This document shows positions 27,919 through 36,402 of a stretch of DNA of 64,000 nucleotides, piece after piece. The DNA comes from Crossiella sp. SN42 (GTDB lineage Bacteria; Actinomycetota; Actinomycetes; Mycobacteriales; Pseudonocardiaceae). How positions within the stretch are numbered: position 1 is the stretch's first letter; every line of letters starts with the position of its first letter. The position numbers were made by a program, and so were the translations under genes. The stretch lies in the NCBI RefSeq assembly GCF_023897065.1, contig NZ_JAMHIV010000046.1, positions 1 through 64,000 of the forward strand, given 5' to 3'. Under the pieces are notes generated by a model that saw only the letters and a list, made by a program, of their open reading frames with translations, was not told the DNA's origin and ran no database searches.

Positions 27919-28760
27919 GACCGCATCCGGTCCCGCAGCGCGTTGACCACCTCATCGCTCCACTGGTGGGTGCGGATCAGCCGGTAGCGCTCGCCGCTGA
28001 CCACCAGGTACGCCTCGGCCTCGGTGCGCTCGCCGACCAGGTCGGCCTGGCGCAGCATGCTCACCACCGGGGTGAACTCCTCGGTGAACCAGCGCCGCGC
28101 GATGGTGGCCCGGTCCCGGAACTCGCCCTCGTCCTGCATCAGCCGGAAGCCCCAGGCCTCGACCGACTCGCCCAGCTCGGCGTAGTCCCACGGGTCGCTC
28201 ATCACCACCGCGGCCCTGGCCTGCCCGACCAGCGGCACCCGCTCCAGGAAGATCCGCCGGTAGTCCTTGACGATCAGGTCGCCGCGGTGCCGCACGCCGT
28301 AGGGGTCCAGCTTGGTGCGCACCTCGGTCACGTAGGCCTCGATGGTGCGCAGGCCCAGCGCGTGCGCCACCGAGACCCGGTGGTGCCCGTCGTTGACGAA
28401 GTGCAGGTCGCCGATCCGGTAGACCTCGATCGGTGGCACGCTCTCCCCGCGCCGCTGGGCCAGCGCCAGCCGCTGCCAGCGCTCCCGCACCCTGGCCGAG
28501 GTCGGCCGGAACCGCCGGTCGAAGTCCCTGGTCCGGTCCACGCTGCCGACGATCGAGTCCAGCCGGATGACCTGGAGCCCGAGCCGCCGTTCGCTCTCCC
28601 GGCCCAGCGCGGCCACCACCTCGTCGAAGGGCAGCATGATGTTCACGTCGTCGGGCTCCCTGCGCAGCCAGGCGGCCAGCCTGGCCAGCACCTGCCGCCG
28701 CCGGGCGCGCAGGAAGTCGTTCTCCGCGTCGGCCCGGGGGAAACCGGTGTCACCGCGCAC
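27915..28760 (-). CDS. ParB/sulfiredoxin-like domain protein
   Basis: 281 aa from GTG 28760, with SD GAGGAGG 6 nt upstream. The central part carries VYRIGDLHFVNDGHHRVSVAHALG, the GHHR-type motif of ParB N-terminal/sulfiredoxin-fold domains. No HTH of chromosomal ParB is evident, so it is not a partitioning protein. The start overlaps the metallophosphoesterase stop by 11 nt, so they are coupled. Function unknown; this fold includes nucleases and CTP- or ATP-dependent enzymes. Confidence 0.72.
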   Translation of the reverse strand: MRGDTGFPRADAENDFLRARRRQVLARLAAWLRREPDDVNIMLPFDEVVAALGRESERRLGLQVIRLDSIVGSVDRTRDFDRRFRPTSARVRERWQRLALAQRRGESVPPIEVYRIGDLHFVNDGHHRVSVAHALGLRTIEAYVTEVRTKLDPYGVRHRGDLIVKDYRRIFLERVPLVGQARAAVVMSDPWDYAELGESVEAWGFRLMQDEGEFRDRATIARRWFTEEFTPVVSMLRQADLVGERTEAEAYLVVSGERYRLIRTHQWSDEVVNALRDRMRS

Positions 28761-29427
28761 GCCGAACCTCCTCGGTGGATCCGATGTCGAGCAGGTGATA
28801 GCCCACAACATTGCGCACCAGCGTGTCGCCCAGCCGACGATCAGGTGTCATCTCACCGTGCGGGTGGATGTGGCCGTGCAGCAGCAGCCGGGGCCGCAGC
28901 CGGTGCACGGTGTCGTGCAGGCAGGCGAACCCGCGGTGCGGCGGGTCCTCCCGGTCCCCGCAGCCCAAGGGTGGCGAGTGGGTGAGCAGCACGTCCACGG
29001 ATTTCCCGTCGCGCAGCCGCCGCCAGTCCGCCTGCCTGGCCAGCCGCCTGGCCCGGCGCGCCTGCTGCCGCTCGGTCCACTGGTTGGGCCCGGCGTTGTA
29101 CCGGATCGAACCGCCCAGCCCGGCGATCCGCAGCCCGGCCACGTCCACCACCGCGCCGTCGATGTTGGCCGCCCCCGCCGGCCCCGGCCAGCGCGCCGGC
29201 ATGCCGTCCCTGGTCCACAGGCCGCGCACGTTGCTGTAGCCAGACAGGTCGGGGTCGTGGTTGCCGGGCACGAACACGCACGGCCGGTCCAGCGTGCTGA
29301 CCAGGTACTCCAGGTAGTCGAAGGGCAGGTCGCCCGCGCCCAGGATGAGGTCGACCCGGTGCTGCCGGACCTGCTCGGTCCACAGCTGGGCGACCACCTC
29401 GTCGGAGACCACGAGCACCCGTGCCAT
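28750..29427 (-). CDS. Metallophosphoesterase family protein
   Basis: 225 aa, ATG. Calcineurin-like motifs: GAGDLPFDY, VPGNHDPD, LLTHSPPLG and LLHGHIHPHG. The usual first motif D-x-H is replaced by VVSDEV near residue 9, so one metal ligand is missing or provided by Glu. The gene is coupled to the ParB-like gene downstream. The substrate is unknown. Confidence 0.82.
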   Translation of the reverse strand: MARVLVVSDEVVAQLWTEQVRQHRVDLILGAGDLPFDYLEYLVSTLDRPCVFVPGNHDPDLSGYSNVRGLWTRDGMPARWPGPAGAANIDGAVVDVAGLRIAGLGGSIRYNAGPNQWTERQQARRARRLARQADWRRLRDGKSVDVLLTHSPPLGCGDREDPPHRGFACLHDTVHRLRPRLLLHGHIHPHGEMTPDRRLGDTLVRNVVGYHLLDIGSTEEVRRAR

Positions 29428-29498
29428 GGGGCGAGAGTAGGCCGTTCAGCGGCAGGGTGCGGTAGCTTGCCAGGGCAGTGTCGAGGCAGGGGGAGACG

Positions 29499-30236
29499 AT
29501 GACGCAGCCACCGCAGTGGGGTCAGCCGCCGCAACCGCAGCAGCCGTACGAGGGCGGGTACCCGCCGCCCGGCTACCAGCAGCCGCAAGCGCCCTACCAG
29601 CCACAACCCGGCTACCAGCAGCCTGGCGGCTACCCGCAGGGCCAGCCCCAGCCCGGGTATCAACAGCCCGGTGGCCCGCCGCCCGGCCAGCCCCAGCCCG
29701 GCTACCAGCAGCACCCCGGTTACCAGCCCGGTCCGCCGCAGGCCGGTCCCGGCAAGCAGGTGCTCCCCGGTCAGGCGAACCGGCCCAGCGAGGTCTCGGT
29801 CGCGATCGTGCTCAACTACCTGCTGGCCCTCGGCATGCTGGCCTTCGGCATCGTCATCCTGGCCATGAGCATCGGCGGCGAGGGCAGCCTGATCGTGATG
29901 ATCCCGATCTCGGTCATCGTGGCCGGGCCCGGCCTGCTCAACCTGATCGGCGCGCTCTCCCTCGCGCACAAGGACTTCCCCAACCTGCAACAGTCGCAGA
30001 TGGCCACCGGCCTGCCGATCGTGATCTGCTCGATCGGCCTGGTCCGCTCGCTGATGCGCAACATCTCGATCAGTCTGCTGCCCGTGCTGGGCACCTTCCT
30101 CATGCTCGCGGCCTGCGGCGCGGTGCTCTTCCTGCTCAGCCGTCCGCACGTGAAGGAGTGGGTGCGGCTCACCCACGAGGACTCCATCCGGCGGGGTGTG
30201 GTCCCGCGCAACGGACCGCGCACCATGAACCGCTGA
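29499..30236 (+). CDS. Membrane protein with Pro/Gln/Tyr-rich repeat head
   Basis: 245 aa from ATG 29499, SD GGGGGAGA. Residues about 1-85 are low-complexity repeats around PGYQQP and QPQPGYQQ. Four hydrophobic segments follow (about 98-120, 125-148, 168-185, 190-210) and a short polar tail. This head-plus-membrane design is common in actinobacterial hypothetical proteins. The head probably faces the cytosol and may drive self-association; function is unknown. Confidence 0.78.
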   Translation: MTQPPQWGQPPQPQQPYEGGYPPPGYQQPQAPYQPQPGYQQPGGYPQGQPQPGYQQPGGPPPGQPQPGYQQHPGYQPGPPQAGPGKQVLPGQANRPSEVSVAIVLNYLLALGMLAFGIVILAMSIGGEGSLIVMIPISVIVAGPGLLNLIGALSLAHKDFPNLQQSQMATGLPIVICSIGLVRSLMRNISISLLPVLGTFLMLAACGAVLFLLSRPHVKEWVRLTHEDSIRRGVVPRNGPRTMNR

Positions 30237-30326
30237 ACCCCTCTGCCACCAACATCTTCAGCAAGTCATCAGCTGGGTCCGACAGGGTCGCTGGGTCAGG
30301 TTCGCCACGGCTTGGGAGGAACAGCG

Positions 30327-31256
30327 ATGCGCGTTCGGAGACTGCTGGCGGGGACCGCGGTGCTGGTGGCCGCGCTGGCCGGGGCGCCGGCCGCGGTGGC
30401 CGGGACCGCGCCGTTCCCCGCTGAGTTCCCGCTGCCGAACGGGTTCCAGCCGGAGGGCATCGCCATCGGCGGCGCCTCGGCCTACTTCGGGTCCAGAGTG
30501 GACGGTTCGATCTTCAAGGTCGACCTGGCCACCGGCAAGGGCAGCGTGTTCAGCAAGGGGCCAGGCACCCCGTCGCTCGGGTTGAAGGTGGACGGGCGCG
30601 GGCGGCTGTTCGTCTCCGGCGGCAACGGCGGGGACGCGCGGGTGGTGGACACCCGGACGGGCAAGGTCCTTGCCAGTTATGCCTTCGCCGAACCGGGCAC
30701 CAGCTTCGTCAACGATGTTGTGCTCACCCGCTCGGCCGCCTACTTCACTGACTCGTTCAAGCCGGTGCTCTACCGGCTGCCGTTGGGCCGCAACGGCTCG
30801 CTGCCCGCCGCCGGTGAGTTCAGCACCATCCCGCTGACCGGCGACTTCGTCCAGGGCGCCACCGGGGTCAACGCCAACGGCCTGGTCACCACGCCGGACG
30901 GGGACGCGCTGCTGGTGGTGCAGTCCAACACCGGCAAGCTGTTCCGGGTCGACCCGCGCACCGGCGTGGCCAGGACGGTGGACCTGGGCGGCGCGCTGCT
31001 GACCAACGGTGACGGGCTGCTCCGGCTGGGCCGCACGCTGTTCGTGGTGCAGAACCGGCTCAACGTGGTGACCCAGTTCCGGCTGGCCGAGGATGGCAGC
31101 AGCGGCAAGCTGACCCGGTCCATCACCGATCCGAGATTCGACGTGCCCGCCACGGTGGCCCAGTTCGGTCACCGGCTGTACCTGCCGAACGCCCGTTTCA
31201 CCACTCCGCCCACGCCGACCACGCCGTACAACGCGGTGGCGGTCGACATTCGGTAG
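30327..31256 (+). CDS. Secreted SMP-30/NHL-like beta-propeller protein
   Basis: 309 aa, ATG with SD GGGAGGAA. Clear signal peptide (RVRRLLAGTAVLVAALA, cleavage near AVAGTA). The rest is repeated beta-propeller blades (PEGIAIGGASAYFGS, LGLKVDGRGRLFVSGG, GLVTTPDGDALLVVQS, NGDGLLRLGRTLFVV). Close relatives in actinomycetes are sometimes mislabelled superoxide dismutase; no metal site of that kind is seen. It is likely extracellular; enzymatic activity is unknown. Confidence 0.8.
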   Translation: MRVRRLLAGTAVLVAALAGAPAAVAGTAPFPAEFPLPNGFQPEGIAIGGASAYFGSRVDGSIFKVDLATGKGSVFSKGPGTPSLGLKVDGRGRLFVSGGNGGDARVVDTRTGKVLASYAFAEPGTSFVNDVVLTRSAAYFTDSFKPVLYRLPLGRNGSLPAAGEFSTIPLTGDFVQGATGVNANGLVTTPDGDALLVVQSNTGKLFRVDPRTGVARTVDLGGALLTNGDGLLRLGRTLFVVQNRLNVVTQFRLAEDGSSGKLTRSITDPRFDVPATVAQFGHRLYLPNARFTTPPTPTTPYNAVAVDIR

Positions 31257-31273
31257 CCACGCCCGCACGGGGA

Positions 31274-31306
31274 GCCGCGGGTGCTGAGCTTCCTGCCCGC
31301 GGCTTT
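31274..31306 (+). terminator. Rho-independent-like terminator after the propeller gene
   Basis: A perfect 8-bp stem GCCGCGGG / CCCGCGGC with a 14-nt loop, followed by TTT, 17 nt after the stop codon. Confidence 0.65.
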
Positions 31307-31373
31307 CCGCAGCCGGGTGAAAACCCTTGGGGGGACTGCCGATCAGTGTTCTTGAAGGACTAGCCTCGCCTCT

Positions 31374-32459
31374 GTGCTCGTGGAGCTGTTCCAGGATGCC
31401 GCCCGTGGTTGCCGCCAGCGGAGTCCGCTCAACCACGCCCTGTTGACCGCCGCGGCCGAGGACTTGGCCGCCGGTGGCGTCACGGCGTCGGTGATGGCCG
31501 GATCCGAGCGGGACCGGCGCGGAAGTGTGCCCGGTCTGCGATTCGCAGGCTCACTGCATCGGCTGGTGCTGGAGGGCAAGGCCCCCAGCCTGGCCAAGCA
31601 CTACCCGAGCGTCGGCGGCGCCACCGACCTGGGCAAGCTCTGGTCGGACGCCCAGCCGGTGCTCGCCGAGCACGCCGACGAGCTGCGCGGCCTGGTGCGC
31701 TCCACGGTCGTGCAGACCAACGAACCCGGCCGCACCGCCCCGCTCTACGGCGGGCTGCTGGTGGCCGCGAGCCGGGCCGCCGCCGCGGTCGGCCGGGCCG
31801 AGCCGTATCCGGTCCGGTTGCTGGAGATCGGCGCGAGCGGCGGGCTGAACCTGCGCCCGCACCGGGTCGGCTACCGGCTGGCCGACGGCAGGGTGCTCGG
31901 TGACAAGGGCAGCCGCCTGCTGCTCGACCCGGAGTGGACCGGCCTGCCGCCGGTCGACCTGGACCTGCCGCTGGAGCTGGTGGAGCGCGCAGGCTGTGAC
32001 CTCAACCCGGTGGACGTGTCCACTTTGGACGGGCAGCGGCAGCTGTCCTCCTTCATCTGGCCGGACCAGCTGGACCGCTGGCGCCGGTTGCAGCGGGCCA
32101 TGCGGCTGGCCGTGGACGACCCGGTGAAGGTGGAGCGCGCCGCCGGGCCGGAGTGGCTGCGGCGGCAGCTGGCCCAGCCGCGGCCGGGCGTGCTCACCGT
32201 GGTCTGGCACTCGGTGGTCTGGCAGTACGTCTCACCCGCGCAGCGCGCGCAGGGCCGCACCGTGCTGGCCGACGCGGCCGCCCGCGCCACCGAGGAGAGC
32301 CCGCTGGCGCTGCTGGTCTACGAGCCCAGGGAACGGGTGGGCGGTTTGTTCCGCTTCGACCTGTTGCTCCGATTGTGGCCTGCCGGAATTTCGCTGCACC
32401 TGGGCAGTGGCTCCGGACATGGGATCCCGTTCACATGGGACGAACAACGCTGGAGCTGA
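31374..32459 (+). CDS. DUF2332 family protein (first copy)
   Basis: 361 aa, GTG start. DUF2332 features: RFAGSLHRLVLEGKAP and HYPS near the start, RLLEIGASGGLNLRPHR (about 150) resembling a methyltransferase-like glycine loop, and WHSVVWQYVSPAQR late. Function unknown. A paralogue occurs at 51304. It is separated from the ABC operon downstream by a 199-bp leader region. Confidence 0.8.
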   Translation: MLVELFQDAARGCRQRSPLNHALLTAAAEDLAAGGVTASVMAGSERDRRGSVPGLRFAGSLHRLVLEGKAPSLAKHYPSVGGATDLGKLWSDAQPVLAEHADELRGLVRSTVVQTNEPGRTAPLYGGLLVAASRAAAAVGRAEPYPVRLLEIGASGGLNLRPHRVGYRLADGRVLGDKGSRLLLDPEWTGLPPVDLDLPLELVERAGCDLNPVDVSTLDGQRQLSSFIWPDQLDRWRRLQRAMRLAVDDPVKVERAAGPEWLRRQLAQPRPGVLTVVWHSVVWQYVSPAQRAQGRTVLADAAARATEESPLALLVYEPRERVGGLFRFDLLLRLWPAGISLHLGSGSGHGIPFTWDEQRWS

Positions 32460-32509
32460 TCCGGAATCGCTGCTAGCCTGCTGAAGGTTTGCTCGATTTC
32501 GCACGCGCG

Positions 32510-32549
32510 CTAGGAGGTGATCGCCCATGACTCTCGGTGATCCTCCTAG
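32510..32549 (+). promoter_or_regulatory. SD-sequestering hairpin in the leader of the ABC/mgtC operon
   Basis: CTAGGAGG (32510-32517) is the exact reverse complement of CCTCCTAG (32542-32549). An inner stem (32520-32525 with 32536-32541, one G-U) can stack on it after a 2-nt bulge, leaving a loop that holds the ATG of the leader peptide. The SD is thus paired with the leader's own Pro-Pro codons. A pyrimidine-rich tract (about 32557-32586) follows and could be a Rho-loading site. The permease ATG at 32659 lacks a clear SD. Confidence 0.6.
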
Positions 32550-32562
32550 TAGTCGTTTCTGA
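32527..32562 (+). CDS. 11-residue leader peptide of the ABC/mgtC operon
   Basis: ATG to TGA, encoding MTLGDPPSSRF, with an ideal SD AGGAGG 9 nt upstream. It is far too short for an enzyme and lies 96 nt before the permease gene. The acidic-Pro-Pro sequence recalls the Mg2+-sensing leaders mgtL/mgtP of enterobacteria, and the operon ends in mgtC. A similar leader precedes corA at 50594-50662. Confidence 0.55.
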   Translation: MTLGDPPSSRF

Positions 32563-32658
32563 CTTCTTTCTTCTCTTATTTCCCGGTGCGCCCTGAGCTG
32601 GCGTAGCCGGTGACTTCTGCTGCCCTTTTTCCGGCATTCGCACAGTTCGGATCCCGTC

Positions 32659-34380
32659 ATGTTCGCTGTCCTTGGCGTGCCCGCACGCCGTCGCGCCGTG
32701 CTGACCGACGCCGCCGTCGCGCTGGGCGTCGGCCTGCTGCTCTACCTGGCCATCCGCCTCGGCGCGGGCGTCATCGCGCCGCTGCCCGCCGACCATTCCC
32801 TGGACCGGATCAGCACCGATCCCTCGGTGCTGCCCTACTACGCGGGCCGCACGCTGCTGCGGATGTTCGCCGCGTTCGCGCTCTCGTTGGTCTTCACCAT
32901 GGTGGCAGGCACGCTGGCGGCCCGGTCCCGGCGCGCGGAAAAGATCATCCTGCCTGCCCTGGACATTCTCCAGTCGGTGCCGATCCTGGGTTTCCTCTCC
33001 GTCACGGTCACCGGATTCATCGCGCTTTTCCCGGGTTCCACGCTCGGGGTGGAATGCGCGTCGGTATTCGCCATCTTCACCTCGCAGGCGTGGAACATGA
33101 CCTTCGCCTGGTACCAGGCATTGCGCGCGCAGCCGAGGGAGCTCGGTGAGGCGGCCACCATGCTGCGGCTGACCCGCTGGCAGCGGTTCTGGAAGCTGGA
33201 CGCGCCGAGCACGGTGATCCCGCTGCTGTGGAACGGGATGATGAGCTTCGGCGGCGGCTGGTTCTTCGTGGTGGCCGCCGAGGCGATCAGCGTGCTCAAC
33301 CAGAGCTACGCGCTGCCCGGCATCGGCAGCTACGTGGCCGCGGCCACCGAACGCGCCCAGGACGACCGGCTGCTGCTGGCCATCGGCGCCATGGTGCTGC
33401 TGGTGCTGGCGGTGAACCTGCTGTTCTGGCGGCCGCTGACGGCCTGGGCCGAGCGGTTCCGGATCGAGGAGGCCGAGGCGGCCACCGCGCCGCGCAGCCT
33501 GGTGCTGGACCTGCTGCGCCGCTCCAGCCTGCCCCGCCGCCTGGCCGCGCTGCTGCGCCCGCTGGGCGAGGGGCTGGACCGGGCGGCCAGGGTCTTCGGC
33601 AGGCCGAGGGACCACTGGCAGGTCTCGGCTGGCCGCCGCGGGCTGGGTGACGCTGCGCTGCTGGTCGCGGTGCTGGCGCTGCTGGGCTGGGGCACGGTGT
33701 CCGCGGTCGGCTACCTGGCCGGCACCGCGAGCTGGGCCGATGTCGGCGAGGCCGCCTGGCTGGGCCTGGTCACCTTCGGCCGGGTGCTGCTGATCGTGGC
33801 GGTGTCCTCGCTGGTGTGGGTGCCGGTCGGGGTGTGGATCGGGCTGCACCCGAGGGTGTCCCGGCTGGCCCAGCCGGTGGTGCAGGTGCTGGCGAGCTTC
33901 CCGACCAACTTCCTGTTCCCGTTCGTCACCGCGCTGCTCATCGGCACCGGCGTCACCCTGGACTGGGGCGGCATCCTGCTGATGAGCCTGGGCGCGCAGT
34001 GGTACGTGCTGTTCAACGTGATCGCCGGGGCCAGCGCGATCCCGGCCGACCTGCGCGAGGCCGCCGCGGACCTGCGGCTGCGCGGCTGGCTGCGCTGGCG
34101 GCGGCTGATCCTGCCCGCGGTGTTCCCGGCCTGGGTCACCGGCGCGCTGACCGCGGCCGGCGGCGCGTGGAACGCCTCGATCGTCTCGGAGTTCGTCTCC
34201 TACGGCGGCGACACGCTCACCGCCACCGGCCTGGGCGCCTACATCAAGACCGCCACCGAGAGCGGCAACCAGCCGCACATCCTGATCGGCGTGGTGGTCA
34301 TGAGCGCCTACGTCGTCGCCCTCAACCGGCTCTGCTGGCGGCCGCTCCAGGCCCTCGCCCAGCGCCGCTACCACCTCTGA
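32659..34380 (+). CDS. Tandem-domain ABC transporter permease (NitT/TauT-like)
   Basis: 573 aa, ATG. Two binding-protein-dependent permease units are fused, at about 60-265 and 345-560. Each has an EAA-type loop: LGEAATMLRLTRWQRFWKL and LREAAADLRLRGWLRWRRL. About twelve hydrophobic segments. The fold is that of nitrate/sulfonate/taurine-type importers, but no substrate-binding protein is encoded here, so the substrate and even the direction of transport are open. It is first in an operon with the ATPase (15 nt) and mgtC. Confidence 0.85.
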   Translation: MFAVLGVPARRRAVLTDAAVALGVGLLLYLAIRLGAGVIAPLPADHSLDRISTDPSVLPYYAGRTLLRMFAAFALSLVFTMVAGTLAARSRRAEKIILPALDILQSVPILGFLSVTVTGFIALFPGSTLGVECASVFAIFTSQAWNMTFAWYQALRAQPRELGEAATMLRLTRWQRFWKLDAPSTVIPLLWNGMMSFGGGWFFVVAAEAISVLNQSYALPGIGSYVAAATERAQDDRLLLAIGAMVLLVLAVNLLFWRPLTAWAERFRIEEAEAATAPRSLVLDLLRRSSLPRRLAALLRPLGEGLDRAARVFGRPRDHWQVSAGRRGLGDAALLVAVLALLGWGTVSAVGYLAGTASWADVGEAAWLGLVTFGRVLLIVAVSSLVWVPVGVWIGLHPRVSRLAQPVVQVLASFPTNFLFPFVTALLIGTGVTLDWGGILLMSLGAQWYVLFNVIAGASAIPADLREAAADLRLRGWLRWRRLILPAVFPAWVTGALTAAGGAWNASIVSEFVSYGGDTLTATGLGAYIKTATESGNQPHILIGVVVMSAYVVALNRLCWRPLQALAQRRYHL

Positions 34381-34395
34381 GATCGGAGTGCTGAC

Positions 34396-35661
34396 ATGAC
34401 CATCGTGGCACTGGAGCACGTCTCCAAGAACTTCAGCGGCCTGCCCGTGCTGGCCGACATCAACCTGGAACTGCGCGCGGGCGAGGTGGTCGCGCTGCTC
34501 GGCAAGTCCGGTTCCGGCAAGTCGACGCTGCTGCGCACCATCGCCGGGCTGGTCGAGCCCAGCAGCGGCCGGGTCAGCTACCGCGGCGAGGCGCTGCGCG
34601 GGGCGAACCCCGGCACCGCCATGGTGTTCCAGAGCTTCGCGCTGCTGCCCTGGCTGACCGTGCGGGAGAACGTGGAGCTCGGCTTGCAGGCGCGCGGGGT
34701 CGCGCAGGCGGAACGGCGGCGGCGGGCCGAGGAGATGATCGACCTGATCGGCCTGGACGGCTTCGCCGGGGCCTACCCGAAGGAGCTCTCCGGCGGCATG
34801 CGGCAGCGGGTCGGCTTCGCCCGCGCGCTGGTGCTGGAGCCGGACGCGCTGCTGATGGACGAGCCGTTCTCCGCGCTGGACGTGCTCACTGCGGAGAACC
34901 TGCGCAGCGAGCTGATGGCGCTGTGGGGCAGCGCGCGGTTCCCGACCAGGGCGATCTGCGTGGTCACGCACAACATCGAGGAGGCCGTGCTCTTGGCCGA
35001 CCGGGTGCTGGTGTTGGGAGCAAACCCCGGCCGGATCACCGCGGAGATCACCGTGCCGCTGAGCAGGCCGAGAGACCGGCGCGGTGCGGGGTTCCTGGCC
35101 GTGGTGGACCAGATCTACACCGCTCTCACCGGCTCGGCCGCGGGCCGCACCATTCCTGACCCGCGCACCCCGCTCATGCGCCCGCTCCCCGAGGCCACCG
35201 TCGGCGGCCTGGCGGGCCTGGTCGAGCTGGTCGCGGGCAGCGGCGGCCGAGCCGAGTTGCCCGAGCTGGCCGCGCAGCTGTCCTTCGAGGTCGACGACCT
35301 GATGCCGCTGGTGGACGCGGCCGGCATGCTCGGCCTGGTCGAGGTGGCCGGGGCCGGGGCGCACCTGACCCTGGACGGGCAGGTGTGGGCCGAGGCGGAC
35401 ATCCCGGCCAGCAAGCGGCAGTTCGCCAAGCTGGCCGAGGCGCACGCGCCGCTGATCGGGATGATCACGCACGCGTTGCGCACCAGCCGCACCGGACGGC
35501 TGCGGCAGACCTTCTTCCTGGACCTGCTGCGCCGCGGGTTCACCCAACAGGAGGCGATGCGGCAACTCGCCGTGGCCGTGGACTGGGGCCGCTACGGCGA
35601 GCTGTTCGACTTCGACGCGGTGGCGCAGGAGCTGGTGCTGGCGGACGGAGAGCGGTCATGA
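34396..35661 (+). CDS. ABC transporter ATPase with C-terminal AAA-associated domain
   Basis: 421 aa, ATG. The ATPase domain (1-~250) has Walker A GKSGSGKST (36-44), VFQSFALLPWL, signature LSGGMRQRV (about 132), Walker B LLMDEPFSALD (about 152) and VTHNIEEAV. Residues about 275-415 form the AAA-associated C-terminal domain (PF09821-like), which is rare in importers and may be regulatory. Its stop overlaps the mgtC start (ATGA). Probable partner of the tandem permease. Confidence 0.85.
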   Translation: MTIVALEHVSKNFSGLPVLADINLELRAGEVVALLGKSGSGKSTLLRTIAGLVEPSSGRVSYRGEALRGANPGTAMVFQSFALLPWLTVRENVELGLQARGVAQAERRRRAEEMIDLIGLDGFAGAYPKELSGGMRQRVGFARALVLEPDALLMDEPFSALDVLTAENLRSELMALWGSARFPTRAICVVTHNIEEAVLLADRVLVLGANPGRITAEITVPLSRPRDRRGAGFLAVVDQIYTALTGSAAGRTIPDPRTPLMRPLPEATVGGLAGLVELVAGSGGRAELPELAAQLSFEVDDLMPLVDAAGMLGLVEVAGAGAHLTLDGQVWAEADIPASKRQFAKLAEAHAPLIGMITHALRTSRTGRLRQTFFLDLLRRGFTQQEAMRQLAVAVDWGRYGELFDFDAVAQELVLADGERS

Positions 35662-36362
35662 CGTTGCTGTGGTGGGAGGTCGCCGCCCGGCTGGGCTCGG
35701 CGCTGGTGCTCGGCTCGGTGATCGGGCTGGAGCGGCAGTGGCGGGCCCGGATGGCCGGGCTGCGCACCAACGCGCTGGTGGCCACAGGGGCGGCGCTGTT
35801 CGTGCTGCTCAGCGTGCTCACCCCGGGCGAGGGCAGCCCGACCAGGATCGCCGCCCAGGTGGTCTCCGGTATCGGTTTCCTGGGCGCGGGCGTGATCATC
35901 CGGGACGGGGTGAGCCTGCGCGGGATCAACACCGCGGCCACCATCTGGGGCGCGGCCGGCGTCGGCTGCCTGGCTGGCGCCGGGCTGTTCCCGCACGCCG
36001 CGGCGGGGGCGGCGGCGATCGTGCTGGCCAACGTGGTGCTGCGCTCGCTGGCCCGCAAGGTCGACCGCACCCAGTCCGAGACCGACCGGCGCTACCTGTA
36101 CGACTTCAAGGCGGTCTGCCGGGACGCCGAGGAGGCGCACATCCGCGCGCTGGTCGTGCAGTCGGTGACCACGGCCGGATTTGTGTTGCAGGGCCTGGAA
36201 AGCGAGGACCTGGGCGCCTCCGGCAAGGTGGAGGTCACCGCGCGGCTGTCCGGCAAGGGCAAGCAGGGCACCGAACTGGAGTCCGCGGTCAGCCGCCTGA
36301 GCCTGGAACCGGGCATCAGCTCGGTCAGCTGGCGGGTCGTGGAGTCCGACCCGGAGGTCTGA
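35658..36362 (+). CDS. mgtC: MgtC/SapB family membrane protein
   Basis: 234 aa, ATG within the ATPase stop. The N-terminal ~140 residues have the MgtC hydrophobic core with GSVIGLERQWRARMAGLRTNALVATGAALF and GIGFLGAGVIIRDG...GINTAATIWGAAGVG. A C-terminal ACT-like cytosolic domain follows (about 150-232). MgtC proteins are linked to survival at low Mg2+ and to ATP-synthase control in pathogens. Last gene of the operon. Confidence 0.88.
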   Translation: MTLLWWEVAARLGSALVLGSVIGLERQWRARMAGLRTNALVATGAALFVLLSVLTPGEGSPTRIAAQVVSGIGFLGAGVIIRDGVSLRGINTAATIWGAAGVGCLAGAGLFPHAAAGAAAIVLANVVLRSLARKVDRTQSETDRRYLYDFKAVCRDAEEAHIRALVVQSVTTAGFVLQGLESEDLGASGKVEVTARLSGKGKQGTELESAVSRLSLEPGISSVSWRVVESDPEV

Positions 36363-36366
36363 CCCG

Positions 36367-36399
36367 CCCCGGCCCCGGCGGAGCTCGCCGGGGCCGGGG
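36367..36399. terminator. Perfect bidirectional terminator between mgtC and the PKS
   Basis: A 14-bp stem without mismatch (CCCCGGCCCCGGCG with its exact complement) and a 5-nt loop fill the 40-bp gap between two convergent genes. Confidence 0.85.
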
Positions 36400-36402
36400 G
36401 TC

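Noticed and set aside
27915-28760. Chromosome-partitioning ParB
   Set aside because: Only the GHHR-type N-terminal motif is seen; no HTH, no parA, and no parS-like sites nearby.
32460-32658. Guanidine (mini-ykkC) riboswitch before the NitT/TauT-like operon
   Set aside because: Paired ACGR-loop hairpins are absent; the visible structure is one SD-masking stem.
32473-35565. 1030-codon open frame antisense to the ABC permease and ATPase
   Set aside because: It is a codon-bias shadow of two genes with clear ABC motifs; the sequence is repetitive Gln/Arg/Gly without recognisable fold.
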